64,000 nucleotides of DNA from Hyperoodon ampullatus (taxonomy: Eukaryota > Chordata > Mammalia > Artiodactyla > Ziphiidae): assembly GCA_949752795.1 (NCBI GenBank), contig CATKHW010000562.1, positions 558,001 through 622,000 on the forward strand. Reading direction: 5' to 3'. The translations under genes and the position numbers were made by a program. Below the pieces are notes generated by a model. The model was not told the origin of the DNA and ran no database searches. It was given only the letters and a program-made list of their open reading frames with translations. This document shows, in pieces, positions 1 to 12,173 of this stretch; the first letter of the stretch is position 1; every line of letters begins with the position of its first letter.

Positions 1-238
1 AAAGCAATAATGCATGGCACCCATTCCAAGGGTCCGAACTCTCCAGGTTGAAGGGAATATTACTACAGCTATAACATGTGCGGGAAACCTAGAGAACGGA
101 CACACTGTGAATACGAAAGGTTTCTAAAACTCAACTCATAGTCCCTCCCCTGGTGCTCCGGTTTGACTTTCCGTCTGCTTTACTATCAACCTCCCAACTT
201 GGAGAGACAGCCCCTTTAACCTCTTGGTTCGCACAGGT

Positions 239-251
239 TGCCAATTTGGCA
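239..251. repeat. 13-bp inverted repeat TGCCAATTTGGCA, monomer 1
   Basis: Six-base arms around a single T, in the non-L1 half of the monomer. It is kept in essentially all core monomers and is changed to TGCCAGTTTGGCT in edge monomer 32. No known binding site is claimed. Confidence 0.5.
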
Positions 252-392
252 GAGGATGAAAGGGAAGAGGGAGAACCAATGAGAGAGTAGCTGTTAGGCA
301 TTTGGACGGGCACATATCACTGTAATTTCCCGGCAGGAAGAAGAATTAACCAAATTCTCAGCCACCCACCGGGAACCAGTATAGGTCCTGAA

Positions 393-404
393 CCAAAATT
401 TTGG
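393..404. repeat. 12-bp palindrome CCAAAATTTTGG, monomer 1
   Basis: Perfect inverted repeat in the non-L1 half, conserved in most monomers. It is altered to AAAACTTTTGG in edge monomer 31 and to ACAATTTTGG in monomer 33. No function can be inferred. Confidence 0.6.
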
Positions 405-572
405 ACTTGCGGTCAGCTCACCAAAAACGAGTTGAAAAATGGAGCTCAGGGGCACAGCAATTCACAAGCTGGCCGAGTAATAAAGGACAACTATCGTCCA
501 AAAATCTGTTGAGGGAAGGCAACGAGGCGGACTTGAAAGCGAGGCAGAATAGCAGGAAACAGATTTCAAGAG

Positions 573-589
573 GTACGTTGGAATCGCCT
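573..589 (+). other. CENP-B-box-like sequence, monomer 1
   Basis: GTACGTTGGAATCGCCT resembles the 17-bp mammalian CENP-B box. It shares the CGTTGGAA core, the single required A and the first CG of the CGGG part. It has TACG instead of TTCG and CGCC instead of CGGG, so three of the nine bases usually needed for CENP-B binding are wrong. It recurs at the same offset in nearly all monomers, with CACCT in monomer 2 and TTGCCT in monomer 13. Probably not a functional box; recorded because this is a satellite. Confidence 0.3.
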
Positions 590-630
590 TTAAAGCACAG
601 GAAGAGGGGCACAACTTCGACAATGATGCA

Positions 631-704
631 CTTGGCCAAAAAGGGCGTATGCGTTTTCTCCTGAATATATTCAGGAGAAAACGCATACGCCCTTTTTGGC
701 CAAG
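631..704. repeat. 74-bp perfect palindrome, monomer 1
   Basis: The left arm 631-667 is the exact reverse complement of the right arm 668-704, with no spacer; the centre reads CTGAATA|TATTCAG. The outer ends are CTTGGCC and GGCCAAG. The AT-rich centre would favour cruciform extrusion, and a transcript would fold into a 37-bp stem with essentially no loop. The right arm runs straight into L1-derived sequence. The equivalent palindrome is present in all 33 monomers; its position and mismatch count are given in each monomer entry. Confidence 0.97.
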
Positions 705-1598
705 CAAGCAAGCGGGCAATGCAAATCTGCACTACAAAGAAGTATCACTTCCCACCGGTCAAAAGGGACATCCACAAAATGTGTAAGAACAAGAAAGGCA
801 AGACAGACCCAGGAGAACAGGCAGCCTTGTTATGCTGATGGGCGGGATGTAAATTGTCAACTGCCTCTCTGGAGGAGTGCATTCTGTTCCCTAAAACAAG
901 TAAAGAACAGAGCTACAGAGCCAAGGGCACTACTAGTCTAGGGAATATACCTTGGGAAAACTGAAAATCAATAAGACAGAGCCACCCCAAAATTTAGGGT
1001 TGCACTGAATACAAGGACCTCAACTTGGATACACCTTAAGTATCCCAGAAAATATAAACATGGTTCAAAAAATTGTGGTACTTATGTACGATGGAATATC
1101 CCTCAGCCATGAAATCAATGTCATAAGACCAGTAGCAGCAAAATGGGTGGATTCAGGTACGATGATTCTAAGTGAAATAAGTCACACAGAAAAAGAAATT
1201 TATCATAAGATATCACTTATGAAGATCCTGTAAACATGGCTACACTTGAACTGAGTTAGGAAAGAGAACAGTGTCTCACATTTAGAAAACACTCTTATAC
1301 CTACTTAAGGGGGAAGGAGAGGTGGGGTGATGCATAAAACCAGAGTTTGATATAAGCACAGGTACCGTTCCAAAAACCAACTATGGAATAGACAAGACCT
1401 ACACCGTCCTCAGTGAAAGGGACTCAAAACCCCATATTTCCCGCAGAGGAAAGTATCTGACTAGTAAGAATCTTAAAACCTATGTATTGATATGTCTCCG
1501 TAAGGGAATCAAGTGTGTCTAGACTGGCATAAACATGGCAGCGAGCATCAGCTCAAACCCACTATAAAAAGGATATTCAAAAACAAAACAAAAAAACT
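696..1598 (+). mobile_element. Diverged L1 (LINE-1) 3' end forming half of the satellite monomer (monomer 1 example)
   Basis: Collinear landmarks match a cetartiodactyl L1 3' end. TTGGCCAAGCAAGCA (696) matches the ATGGCCAAC.. stretch of ORF2. GCAATGCAAATC..AGTATCAC (716-749) matches the 'aaatgcaaatcaaaactacaatgaggtatcac' region. GGGATGTAAATTG (845-857), TGGAATATCCCTCAGCCATGAAATC (about 1092-1117) and AAGTGAAATAAGTCACACAG (about 1168-1187) match the ORF2 C-terminal end. AGACAAGACCTA (about 1391) and GAATCAAGTGTG (about 1507) match the 3' UTR. The A-rich stretch 1566-1598 is the remnant of the poly(A) tail. Two open tracts (696-941, and the 93-codon frame in later monomers) are in the original ORF2 frame, including LWR and SEISHTEKETYHKIS near the C terminus. 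The reverse transcriptase core is absent. The same segment lies at the equivalent place in every monomer. Confidence 0.85.
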
Positions 1599-1739
1599 GG
1601 GAAATTCTTTACAATTCCTTCAGGGTCTCTGATGAAGGCTGGAATGACCCTATCTACAACGACAGCTGGATGTGGCATAAGGAGGGACACTTGGGACTGA
1701 GACGATTGGTGAGATTGGGTGAGCAAATGCAGACCCTTT

Positions 1740-3478
1740 AAAGCAATAATGCATGGCACCCATTCCAAGGGTCCGAACTCTCCAGGTTGAAGGGAATATT
1801 ACTACAGCTATAACATGTGCGGGAAACCTAGAGAACGGACACACTGTGAATACGAAAGGTTTCTAAAACTCAACGCATAGTCCCTCCCCTGGTGCTCCGG
1901 TTTGACTTTCCATCTGCTTTACTATCAACCTCCCAACTTGGAGAGACAGCCCCTTTAACCTCTTGGTTCGCACAGGTTGCCAATTTGGCAGAGGATGAAA
2001 GGGAAGAGGGAGAACCAATGAGAGAGTAGCTGTTAGGCATTTGGACGGGCACATATCACTGTAATTTCCCGGCAGGAAGAAGAATTAACCAAATTCTCAG
2101 CCACCCACCGGGAACCAGTATAGGTCCTGAACCAAAATTTTGGACTTGCGGTCAGCTCACCAAAAACGAGTTGAAAAATGGAGCTCAGGGGCACAGCAAT
2201 TCACAAGCTGGCCGAGTAATAAAGGACAACTATCGTCCAAAAATCTGTTGAGGGAAGGCAACGAGGCGGACTTGAAAGCGAGGCAGAATAGCAGGAAACA
2301 GATTTCAAGAGGTACGTTGGAATCACCTTTAAAGCACAGGAAGAGGGGCACAACTTCGACAATGATGCACTTGGCCAAAAAGGGCGTATGCGTTTTCTCC
2401 TGAATATATTCAGGAGAAAACGCATACGCCCTTTTTGGCCAAGCAAGCAAGCGGGCAATGCAAATCTGCACTACAAAGAAGTATCACTTCCCACCGGTCA
2501 AAAGGGACATCCACAAAATGTGTAAGAACAAGAAAGGCAAGACAGGCCCTGGAGAACAGGGAGCCTTGTTATGCTGATGGGCGGGATGTAAATTGCCAAC
2601 TGCCTCTCTGGAGGAGTGCATTCTGTTCCCTAAAACAAGTAAAGAACAGAGCTACAGAGCCAAGGGCACTACCAGTCTAGGGAATATACCTTGGGAAAAC
2701 TGAAAATCAATAAGACAGAGCCACCCCAAAATTTAGGGCTGCACTGCATACAAGGACCTCAACTTGGATACACCTTAAGTATCCCAGAAAATATAAACAT
2801 GGTTCAAAAAATTGTGGTACTTACGTACGATGGAATATCCCTCAGCCATGAAATCAATGTCATAAGACCAGTAGCAGCAAAATGGGTGGATTCAGGTACG
2901 ATGATTCTAAGTGAAATAAGTCACACAGAAAAAGAAACTTATCATAAGATATCACTTATGAAGATCCTGTAAACATGGCTACACTTGAACTGAGTTAGGG
3001 AAGATAACAGTGTCTCACATTTAGAAAACACTCTTATACCTGCTTAAGGGGGAAGGAGAGGTGGGGTGATGCATAAAACCAGAGTTTGATATAAGCACAG
3101 GTACCGTTCCAAAAACCAACTATGGAATAGACAAGACCTACACCGTCCTCAGCGAAAGGGACTCAAAACCCCATATTTCCCGCAGAGGAAAATATCTGAC
3201 TAGTAAGAATCTTAAAACCTATGTATTGATATGTCTCCGTAAGGGAATCAAGTGTGTCTAGACTGGCATAAACATGGCAGCGAGAATCAGCTCAAACCCA
3301 CTATAAAAAGGAATTTCAAAAACAAAACAAAAAAACTCGGAAATTCTTTACAATTCCTTCAGGGTCTCTGATGAAGGCTGGAATGACCCTATCTACAACG
3401 ACAGCTGGATGTGGCATAAGGAGGGACACTTGGGACTGAGACGATTGGTGAGATTGGGTGAGCAAATGCAGACCCTTT
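1740..3478 (+). repeat. Satellite monomer 2
   Basis: 1739 bp. Palindrome 2370-2443 is perfect. Has the CCAAGGG, GCATAGTCCCTCCCC and CCATCTGC variants of its 5' part in common with monomer 8. The relic L1 ORF2 tail frame (2691-2972, TTG start, 93 codons) is open. Confidence 0.95.
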
Positions 3479-5217
3479 AAAGCAATAATGCATGGCACCC
3501 ATTCCATGGGTCCGAACTCTCCAGGTTGAAGGGAATATTACTACAGCTATAACATGTGCGGGAAACCTAGGGAACGGACACACTGTGAATACGAAAGGTT
3601 TCTAAAACTCAACGAATAGTCCCTCTCCTGGTGCTCCGGTTTGACTTTCCGTCTGCTTTACTATCAACCTCCCAACTTGGAGAGACAGCCCCTTTAACCT
3701 CTTGGTTCGCACAGGTTGCCAATTTGGCAGAGGATGAAAGGGAAGAGGGAGAACCAATGAGAGAGTAGCTGTTAGGCATTTGGACGGGCACATATCACTG
3801 TAATTTCCCGGCAGGAAGAAGAATTATCCAAATTCTCAGCCACCCACCGGGAACCAGTATAGGTCCTGAACCAAAATTTTGGACTTGCGGTCAGCTCACC
3901 AAAAACGAGTTGAAAAATGGAGCTCAGGGGCACAGCAATTCACAAACTGGCCGAGTAATAAAGGACAACTATCGTCCAAAAATCTGTTGAGGGAAGGCAA
4001 TGAGGCGGACTTGAAAGCGAGGCAGAATAGCAGGAAACAGATTTCAAGAGGTACGTTGGAATCGCCTTTAAAGCACAGGAAGAGGGGCACAACTTCGACA
4101 ATGATGCACTTGGCCAAAAAGGGCGTATGCGTTTTCTCCTGAATATATTCAGGAGAAAACGCATACGCCCTTTTTGGCCAAGCAAGCAAGCGGGCAATGC
4201 AAATCTGCACTACAAAGAAGTATCACTTCCCACCGGTCAAAAGGGACATCCACAAAATGTATAAGAACAAGAAAGGCAAGACAGGCCCTGGAGAACAGGG
4301 AGCCTTGTTATGCTGATGGGCGGGATGTAAATTGCCAACTGCCTCTCTGGAGGAGTGCATTCTGTTCCCTAAAACAAGTAAAGAACAGAGCTACAGAGCC
4401 AAGGGCACTACCAGTCTAGGGAATATACCGTGGGAAAACTGAAAATCAATAAGACAGAGCCACCCCAAAATTTAGGGCTGCACTGCATACAAGGACCTCA
4501 ACTTGGATACACCTTAAGTATCCCAGAAAATATAAACATGGTTCAAAAAATTGTGGTACTTACGTACGGTGGAATATCCCTCAGCCATGAAATCAATGTC
4601 ATAAGACCAGTAGCAGCAAAATGGGTGGATTCAGGTACGATGTTTCTAAGTGAAATAAGTCACACAGAAAAAGAAACTTATCATAAGATATCACTTATGA
4701 AGATCCTGTAAACATGGCTACACTTGAACTGAGTTAGGAAAGAGAACAGTGTCTCACATTTAGAAAACACTCTTATACCTGCTTAAGGGGGAAGGAGAGG
4801 TGGGGTGATGCATAAAACCAGAGTTTGATATAAGCACAGGTACCGTTCCAAAAACCAACTATGGAATAGACAAGACCTACACCGTCCTCAGTGAAAGGGA
4901 CTCAAAACCCCATATTTCACGCAGAGGAAAATATCTGACTAGTAAGAATCTTAAAACCTATGTATTGATATGTCTCCGTAAGGGAATCAAGAGTGTCTAG
5001 ACTGGCATAAACATGGCAGCGAGAATCAGCTCAAACCCACTATAAAAAGGAATTTCAAAAACAAAACAAAAAAACTGGGAAATTCTTTACAATTCCTTCA
5101 GGGTCTCTGATGAAAGCTGGAATGACCCTATCTACAACAACAGCTGGATGTGGCATAAGGAGGGACACTTGGGACTGAGACGATTGGTGAGATTGGGTGA
5201 GCAAATGCAGACCCTTT
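3479..5217 (+). repeat. Satellite monomer 3
   Basis: 1739 bp. Palindrome 4109-4182 is perfect. The relic L1 ORF2 tail frame 4430-4711 is open, with a private substitution giving ACGGTGG where other monomers have ACGATGG. Confidence 0.95.
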
Positions 5218-6956
5218 AAAGCAATAATGCATGGCACCCATTCCATGGGTCCGAACTCTCCAGGTTGAAGGGAATATTACTACAGCTATAACATGTGCGG
5301 GAAACCTAGGGAACGGACACACTGTGAATACGAAAGGTTTCTAAAACTCAACGAATAGCCCCTCTCCTGGTGCTCCGGTTTGACTTTCCGTCTGCTTTAC
5401 TATCAACCTCCCAACTTGGAGAGACAGCCCCTTTAACCTCTTGGTTCGCACAGGTTGCCAATTTGGCAGAGGATGAAAGGGAAGAGGGAGAACCAATGAG
5501 AGAGTAGCTGTTAGGCATTTGGACGGGCACATATCACTGTAATTTCCCGGCAGGAAGAAGAATTAACCAAATTCTCAGCCACCCACCGGGAACCAGTATA
5601 GGTCCTGAACCAAAATTTTGGACTTGCGGTCAGCTCACAAAAAACGAGTTTATAAATGGAGCTCAGGGGCACAGCAATTCACAAACTGGCCGAGTAATAA
5701 AGGACAACTATCATCCAAAAATCTGTTGAGGGAAGGCAACGAGGCGGACTTGAAAGTGAGGCAGAATAGCTGGAAACAGATTTCAAGAGGTACGTTGGAA
5801 TCGCCTTTAAAGCACAGGAAGAGGGGCACAACTTCGACAATGACGCACTTGGCCAAAAAGGGCGTATGCGTTTTCTCCTGAATATATTCAGGAGAAAATG
5901 CATATGCCCTTTTTGGCCAAGCAAGCAAGCGGGCAATGCAAATCTGCACTACAAAGAAGTATCACTTCCCACCGGTCAAAAGGGACATCCACAAAATGTG
6001 TAAGAACAAGAAAGGCAAGACAGGCCCTGGAGAACAGGGAGCCTTGTTATGCTGATGGGCGGGATGTAAATTGCCAACTGCCTCTCTGGAGGAGTGCATT
6101 CTGTTCCCTAAAACAAGTAAAGAACAGAGCTACAGAGCCAAGGGCACTACCAGTCTAGGGAATATACCTTGGGAAAACTGAAAATCAATAAGACAGAGCC
6201 ACCCCAAAATTTAGGGCTGCACTGCATACAAGGACCTCAACTTGGATACACCTTAAGTATCCCAGAAAATATAAACATGGTTCAAAAAATTGTGGTACTT
6301 ACGTACGATGGAATATCCCTCAGCCATGAAATCAATGTCATAAGACCAGTAGCAGCAAAATGGGTGGATTCAGGTACGATGATTCTAAGTGAAATAAGAC
6401 ACACAGAAAAAGAAACTTATCATAAGATATCACTTATGAAGATCCTGTAAACATGGCTACACTTGAACTGAGTTAGGAAAGAGAACAGTGTCTCACATTT
6501 AGAAAACACTCTTATACCTGCTTAAGGGGGAAGGAGAGGTGGGGTGATGCATAAAACCAGAGTTTGATATAAGCACAGGTACCGTTCCAAAAACCAACTA
6601 TGGAATAGAAAAGACCTACACCTTCCTCAGTGAAAGGGACTCAAAACCCCATATTTCCCGCAGAGGAAAATATCTGACTAGTAAGAATCTTAAAACCTAT
6701 GTATTGATATGTCTCCATAAGGGAATCAAGTGTGTCTAGACTGGCATAAACATGGCAGCGAGAATCAGCTCAAACCCACTATAAAAAGGAATTTCAAAAA
6801 CAAAACAAAAAAACTGGGAAATTCTTTACAATTCCTTCAGGGTCTCTGATGAAAGCTGGAATGACCCTATCTACAATGACAGCTGGATGTGGCATAAGGA
6901 GGGACACTTGGGACTGAGACGATTGGTGAGATTGGGTGAGCAAATGCAGACCCTTT
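5218..6956 (+). repeat. Satellite monomer 4
   Basis: 1739 bp. Palindrome 5848-5921 has two mismatches: the right arm reads ATGCATATGCCC while the left arm keeps GGGCGTATGCG. Also carries the CACAAAAAACGAG and GACGCACTTGG variants found in monomers 9 and 10. The L1 tail frame 6169-6450 is open. Confidence 0.95.
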
Positions 6957-8695
6957 AAAGCAATAATGCATGGCAGCCATTCCATGGGTCCGAACTCTCC
7001 AGGTTGAAGGGAATATTACTACAGCTATAACATGTGCGGGAAACCTAGGGAACGGACACACTGTGAATACGAAAGGTTTCTAAAACTCAACGAATAGTCC
7101 CTCTCCTGGTGCTCCGGTTTGACTTTCCGTCTGCTTTACTATCAACCTCCCAACTTGGAGAGACAGCCCCTTTAACCTCTTGGTTCGCACAGGTTGCCAA
7201 TTTGGCAGAGGATGAAAGGGAAGAGGGAGAACCAATGAGAGAGTAGCTGTTAGGCATTTGGACGGGCACATATCACTGTAATTTCCTGGCAGGAAGAAGA
7301 ATTAACCTAATTCTCAGCCACCCACCGGGAACCAGTATAGGTCCTGAACCAAAATTTTGGACTTGCGGTCAGCTCACCAAAAACGAGTTGAAAAATGGAG
7401 CTCAGGGGCACAGCAATTCACAAACTGGCCGAGTAATAAAGGACAACTATCGTCCAAAAATCTGTTGAGGGAAGGCAACGAGATGGACTTGAACGCGAGG
7501 CAGAATAGCAGGAAACAGATTTCAAGAGGTACGTTGGAATCGCCTTTAAAGCACAGGAAGAGGGGCACACCTTCGACAATGATGCACTTGGCCAAAAAGG
7601 GCGTATGCGTTTTCTCCTGAATATATTCAGGAGAAAACGCATACGCCCTTTTTGGCCAAGCAAGCAAGCGGGCAATGCAAATCTGCACTACAAAGAAGTA
7701 TCACTTCCCACCGGTCAAAAGGGACATCCACAAAATGTGTAAGAACAAGAAAGGCAAGACAGGCCCTGGAGAACAGGGAGCCTTGTTATGCTGATGGGCG
7801 GGATGTAAATTGCCAACTGCCTCTCTGGAGGAGTGCATTCTGTTCCCTAAAACATGTAAAGAACAGAGCTACAGAGCCAAGGGCACTACCACTCTAGGGA
7901 ATATACCTTGGGAAAACTGAAAATCAATAAGACAGAGCCACCCCAAAATTTAGGGCTGCACTGCATACAAGGAACTGAACTTGGATACACCTTAAGTATC
8001 CCAGAAAATATAAACATGGTTCAAAAAATTGTGGTAATTACGTACGATGGAATATCCCTCAGCCATGAAATCAATGTCATAAGACCAGTAGCAGCAAAAT
8101 GGGTGGATTCAGGTACGATGATTCTAAGTGAAATAAGTCACACAGAAAAAGAAACTTATCATAAGATATCACTTATGAAGATCCTGTAAACATGGCTACA
8201 CTTGAACTGAGTTAGGAAAGAGAACAGTGTCTCACATTTAGAAAACACTCTTATACCTGCTTAAGGGGGAAGGAGAGGTGGGGTGATGCATAAAACCAGA
8301 GTTTGATATAAGCACAGGTACCGTTCCAAAAACCAACTACGGAATAGACAAGACCTACACCGTCCTCAGTGAAAGGGACTCAAAACCCCATATTTCCCGC
8401 AGAGGAAAGTATCTGACTAGTAAGAATCTTAAAACCTATGTATTGATATGTCTCCGTAAGGGAATCAAGTGTGTCTAGACTGGCATAAACATGGCAGCGA
8501 GAATCAGCTCAAACCCACTATAAAAAGGAATTTCAAAAACAAAACAAAAAAACTGGGAAATTCTTTACAATTCCTTCAGGGTCTCTGATGAAAGCTGGAA
8601 TGACCCTATCTACAAGGACAGCTGGATGTGGCATAAGGAGGGACACTTGGGACTTAGACGATTGGTGAGATTGGGTGAGCAAATGCAGACCCTTT
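6957..8695 (+). repeat. Satellite monomer 5
   Basis: 1739 bp. Palindrome 7587-7660 is perfect. Its start reads GGCAGCCATTCC, as in monomers 6 and 9 (most have GGCACCCATTCC). The L1 tail frame 7908-8189 is open. Confidence 0.95.
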
Positions 8696-10434
8696 AAAGC
8701 AATAATGCATGGCAGCCATTCCATGGGTCCGAACTCTCCAGGTTGAAGGGAATATTACTACAGCTATAACATGTGCGGGAAACCTAGGGAACGGACACAC
8801 TGTGAATACGAAAGGTTTCTAAAACTCAACGAATAGTCCCTCTCCTGGTGCTCCGGTTTGACTTTCCGTCTGCTTTACTATCAACCTCCCAACTTGGAGA
8901 GACAGCCCCTTTAACCTCTTGGTTCGCACAGGTTGCCAATTTGGCAGAGGATGAAAGGGAAGAGGGAGAACCAATGAGAGAGTAGCTGTTAGGCATTTGG
9001 ACGGGCATATATCACTGTAATTTCCCGGCAGGAAGAAGAATTAACCAAATTCTCAGCCACCCACCGGGAACCAGTATAGGTCCTGAACCAAAATTTTGGA
9101 CTTGCGGTCAGCTCACCAAAAACGAGTTGAAAAATGGAGCTCAGGGGCACAGCAATTCACAAACTGGCCGAGTAATAAAGGACATCTATCGTCCAAAAAT
9201 CTGTTGAGGGAAGGCAACAAGGCGGACTTGAAAGCGAGGCAGAATAGCAGGAAACAGATTTCAAAAGGTACGTTGGAATCGCCTTTAAAGCACAGGAAGA
9301 GGGGCACAACTTCGACAATGATGCACTTGGCCAAAAAGGGCGTATTCGTTTTCTCCTGAATATATTCAGGAGAAAACGCATACGCCCTTTTTGGCCAAGC
9401 AAGCAAGCGGGCAATGCAAATCTGCACTACAAAGAAGTATCACTTCCCACCGGTCAAAAGGGACATCCACAAAATGTGTAAGAACAAGAAAGGCAAGACA
9501 GGCCCTGGAGAACAGGGAGCCTTGTTATGCTGATGGGCGGGATGTAAATTGCCAACTGCCTCTCTGGAGGAGTGCATTCTGTTCCCTAAAACAAGTAAAG
9601 AACAGAGCTACAGAGCCAAGGGCACTACCAGTCTAGGGAATATACCTTGGGAAAACTGAAAATCAATAAGACAGAGCCACCCCAAAATTTAGGGCTGCAC
9701 TGCATACAAGGACCTCAACTTGGATACACCTTAAGTATCCCAGAAAATATAAACATGGTTCAAAAAATTATGGTACTTACGTACGATGGAATATCCCTCA
9801 GCCATGAAATCAATGTCATAAGACCAGTAGCAGCAAAATGGATGGATTCAGGTACGATGATTCTAACTGAAATAAGTCACACAGAAAAATAATCTTATCA
9901 TAAGATATCACTTATGAAGATCCTGTAAACATGGCTACACTTGAACTGAGTTAGGAAAGAGAACAGTGTCTCACATTTAGAAAACACTCTTATGCCTGCT
10001 TAAGGGGGAAGGAGAGGTGGGGTGATGCATAAAACCAGAGTTTGATATAAGCACAGGTACCGTTCCAAAAACCAACTATGGAATAGACAAGACCTACACC
10101 GTCCTCAGCGAAAGGGACTCAAAACCCCATATTTCCCGCAGAGGAAAATATCTGACTAGTAAGAATCTTAAAACCTATGTATTGATATGTCTCCATAAGG
10201 GAATCAAGTGTGTCTAGACTGGCATAAACATGGCAGCGAGAATCAGCTCAAACCCACTATAAAAAGGAATTTCAAAAACAAAACAAAAAAACTGGGAAAT
10301 TCTTTACAATTCCTTCAGGGTCTCTGATGAAAGCTGGAATGACCCTATCTACAACGACAGCTGGATGTGGCATAAGGAGGGACACTTGGGACTGAGACGA
10401 TTGGTGAGATTGGGTGAGCAAATGCAGACCCTTT
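8696..10434 (+). repeat. Satellite monomer 6
   Basis: 1739 bp. Palindrome 9326-9399 has one mismatch: the left arm reads CGTATTCG. The same variant recurs far away in monomers 24-26, 28 and 29. The L1 tail frame is broken by TAA at 9890-9892. Confidence 0.95.
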
Positions 10435-12173
10435 AAAGCAATAATGCATGGCACCCATTCCATGGGTCCGAACTCTCCAGGTTGAAGGGAATATTACTAC
10501 AGCTATAACATGTGCGGGAAACCTAGAGAACGGACACACTGTGAATACGAAAGGTTTCTAAAACTCAAAGAATAGTCCCACTCCTGGTGCTCCAGTTTGA
10601 CTTTCCGTCTGCTTTACTATCAACCTCCCAACTTGGAGAGACAGCCCCTTTAACCTCTTGGTTCGCACAGGTTGCCAATTTGGCAGTGGATGAAAGGGAA
10701 GAGGGAGAACCAATGAGGGAGTAGCTGTTAGGCATTTGGACGGGCACATATCACTGTAATTTCCCGGCAGGAAGAAGAATTAACCAAATTCTCAGCCACC
10801 CACCGGGAACCAGTATAGGTCCTGAACCAAAATTTTGGACTTGCGGTCAGCTCACCAAAAACGAGTTGAAAAATGGAGCTCAGGGGCACAGCCATTCACA
10901 AACTGGCCGAGTAATAAAGGACAACTATCGTCCAAAAATCTGTTGAGGGAAGGCAACGAGGCGGACTTGAAAGCGAGGCAGAATAGCAGGAAACAGATTT
11001 CAAGAGGTACGTTGGAATCGCCTTTAAAGCACAGGAAGAGGGGCACAACTTCGACAATGATGCACTTGGCCAAAAAGGGCGTATGCGTTTTCTCCTGAAT
11101 ATATTCAGGAGAAAACGCATACGCCCTTTTTGGCCAAGCAAGCAAGCGGGCAATGCAAATCTGCACTACAAAGAAGTATCACTTCCCACCGGTCAAAAGG
11201 GACATCCACAAAATGTGTAAGAACAAGAAAGGCAAGACAGGCCCTGGAGAACAGGGAGCCTTGTTATGCTGATGGGCGGGATGTAAATTGCCAACTGCCT
11301 CTCTGGAGGAGTGCATTCTGTTCCCTAAAACAAGTAAAGAACAGAGCTACAGAGCCAAGGGCACTACCAGTCTAGGGAATATACCTTGGGAAAACTGAAA
11401 ATCAATAAGACAGAGCCACCCCAAAATTTAGGGCTGCACTGCATACAAGGAACTCAACTTGGATACACCTTAAGTATCCCAGAAAATATAAACATGGTTC
11501 AAAAAATTGTGGTACTTACGTACGATGGAATATCCCTCAGCCATGAAATCAATGTCATAAGACCAGTAGCAGCAAAATGGGTGGATTCAGGTACGATGAT
11601 TCTAAGTGAAATAAGTCACACAGAAAAAGAAACTTATCATAAGATATCACTTATGAAGATCCTGTAAACATGGCTACACTTGAACTGAGTTAGGAAAGAG
11701 AACAGTGTCTCACATTTAGAAAACACTCTTATACCTGCTTAAGGGGGAAGGAGAGGTGGGGTGATGCATAAAACCAGAGTTTGATATAAGCACAGGTACC
11801 GTTCCAAAAACCAACTATGGAATAGACAAGACCTACACCGTCCTCAGCGAAAGGGACTCAAAACCCCATATTTCCCGCAGAGGAAAATATCTGAATAGTA
11901 AGAATCTTAAAACCTATGTATTGATATGTCTCCGTAAGGGAATCAAGTGTGTCTAGACTGGCATAAACATGGCAGCGAGAATCAGCTCAAACCCACTATA
12001 AAAAGGAATTTCAAAAACAAAACAAAAAAACTGGGAAATTCTTTACAATTCCTTCAGGGTCTCTGATGAAGGCTGGAATGACCCTATCTACAACGACAGC
12101 TGAATGTGGCATAAGGAGGGACACTTGGGACTGAGACGATTGGTGAGATTGGGTGAGCAAATGCAGACCCTTT
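10435..12173 (+). repeat. Satellite monomer 7
   Basis: 1739 bp. Palindrome 11065-11138 is perfect. Private variants include CACAGCCATTCAC at about 10888. The L1 tail frame 11386-11667 is open. Confidence 0.95.

Larger units (their letters stand above)
1..1739 (+). repeat. Satellite monomer 1
   Basis: 1739 bp. Palindrome 631-704 is perfect. Carries the CCAAGGG variant near position 27 (most monomers have CCATGGG), and an in-frame TGA at 1006-1008 that breaks the relic L1 ORF2 C-terminal frame. Both traits are shared with monomer 8. Bases 1-630 and 1599-1739 are the non-L1 half and match no family I recognise. Confidence 0.95.

Noticed and set aside
393..404. CCAAAATTTTGG as an SRF (CArG-box) site
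   Set aside because: A CArG box is CC(A/T)6GG; this has eight A/T bases between CC and GG, so the spacing is wrong.
655..680. STAT- or heat-shock-type half sites (TTCTCCTGAA, GAATATATTC) at the palindrome centre as regulatory elements
   Set aside because: The spacings do not fit the usual consensus well, and such short matches are forced by the inverted symmetry.
631..704. Palindrome as an assembly or sequencing-adapter fold-back artefact
   Set aside because: It occurs at the same offset in 33 monomers with independent substitutions in some arms and ordinary flanks on both sides, so it is a real inherited feature.
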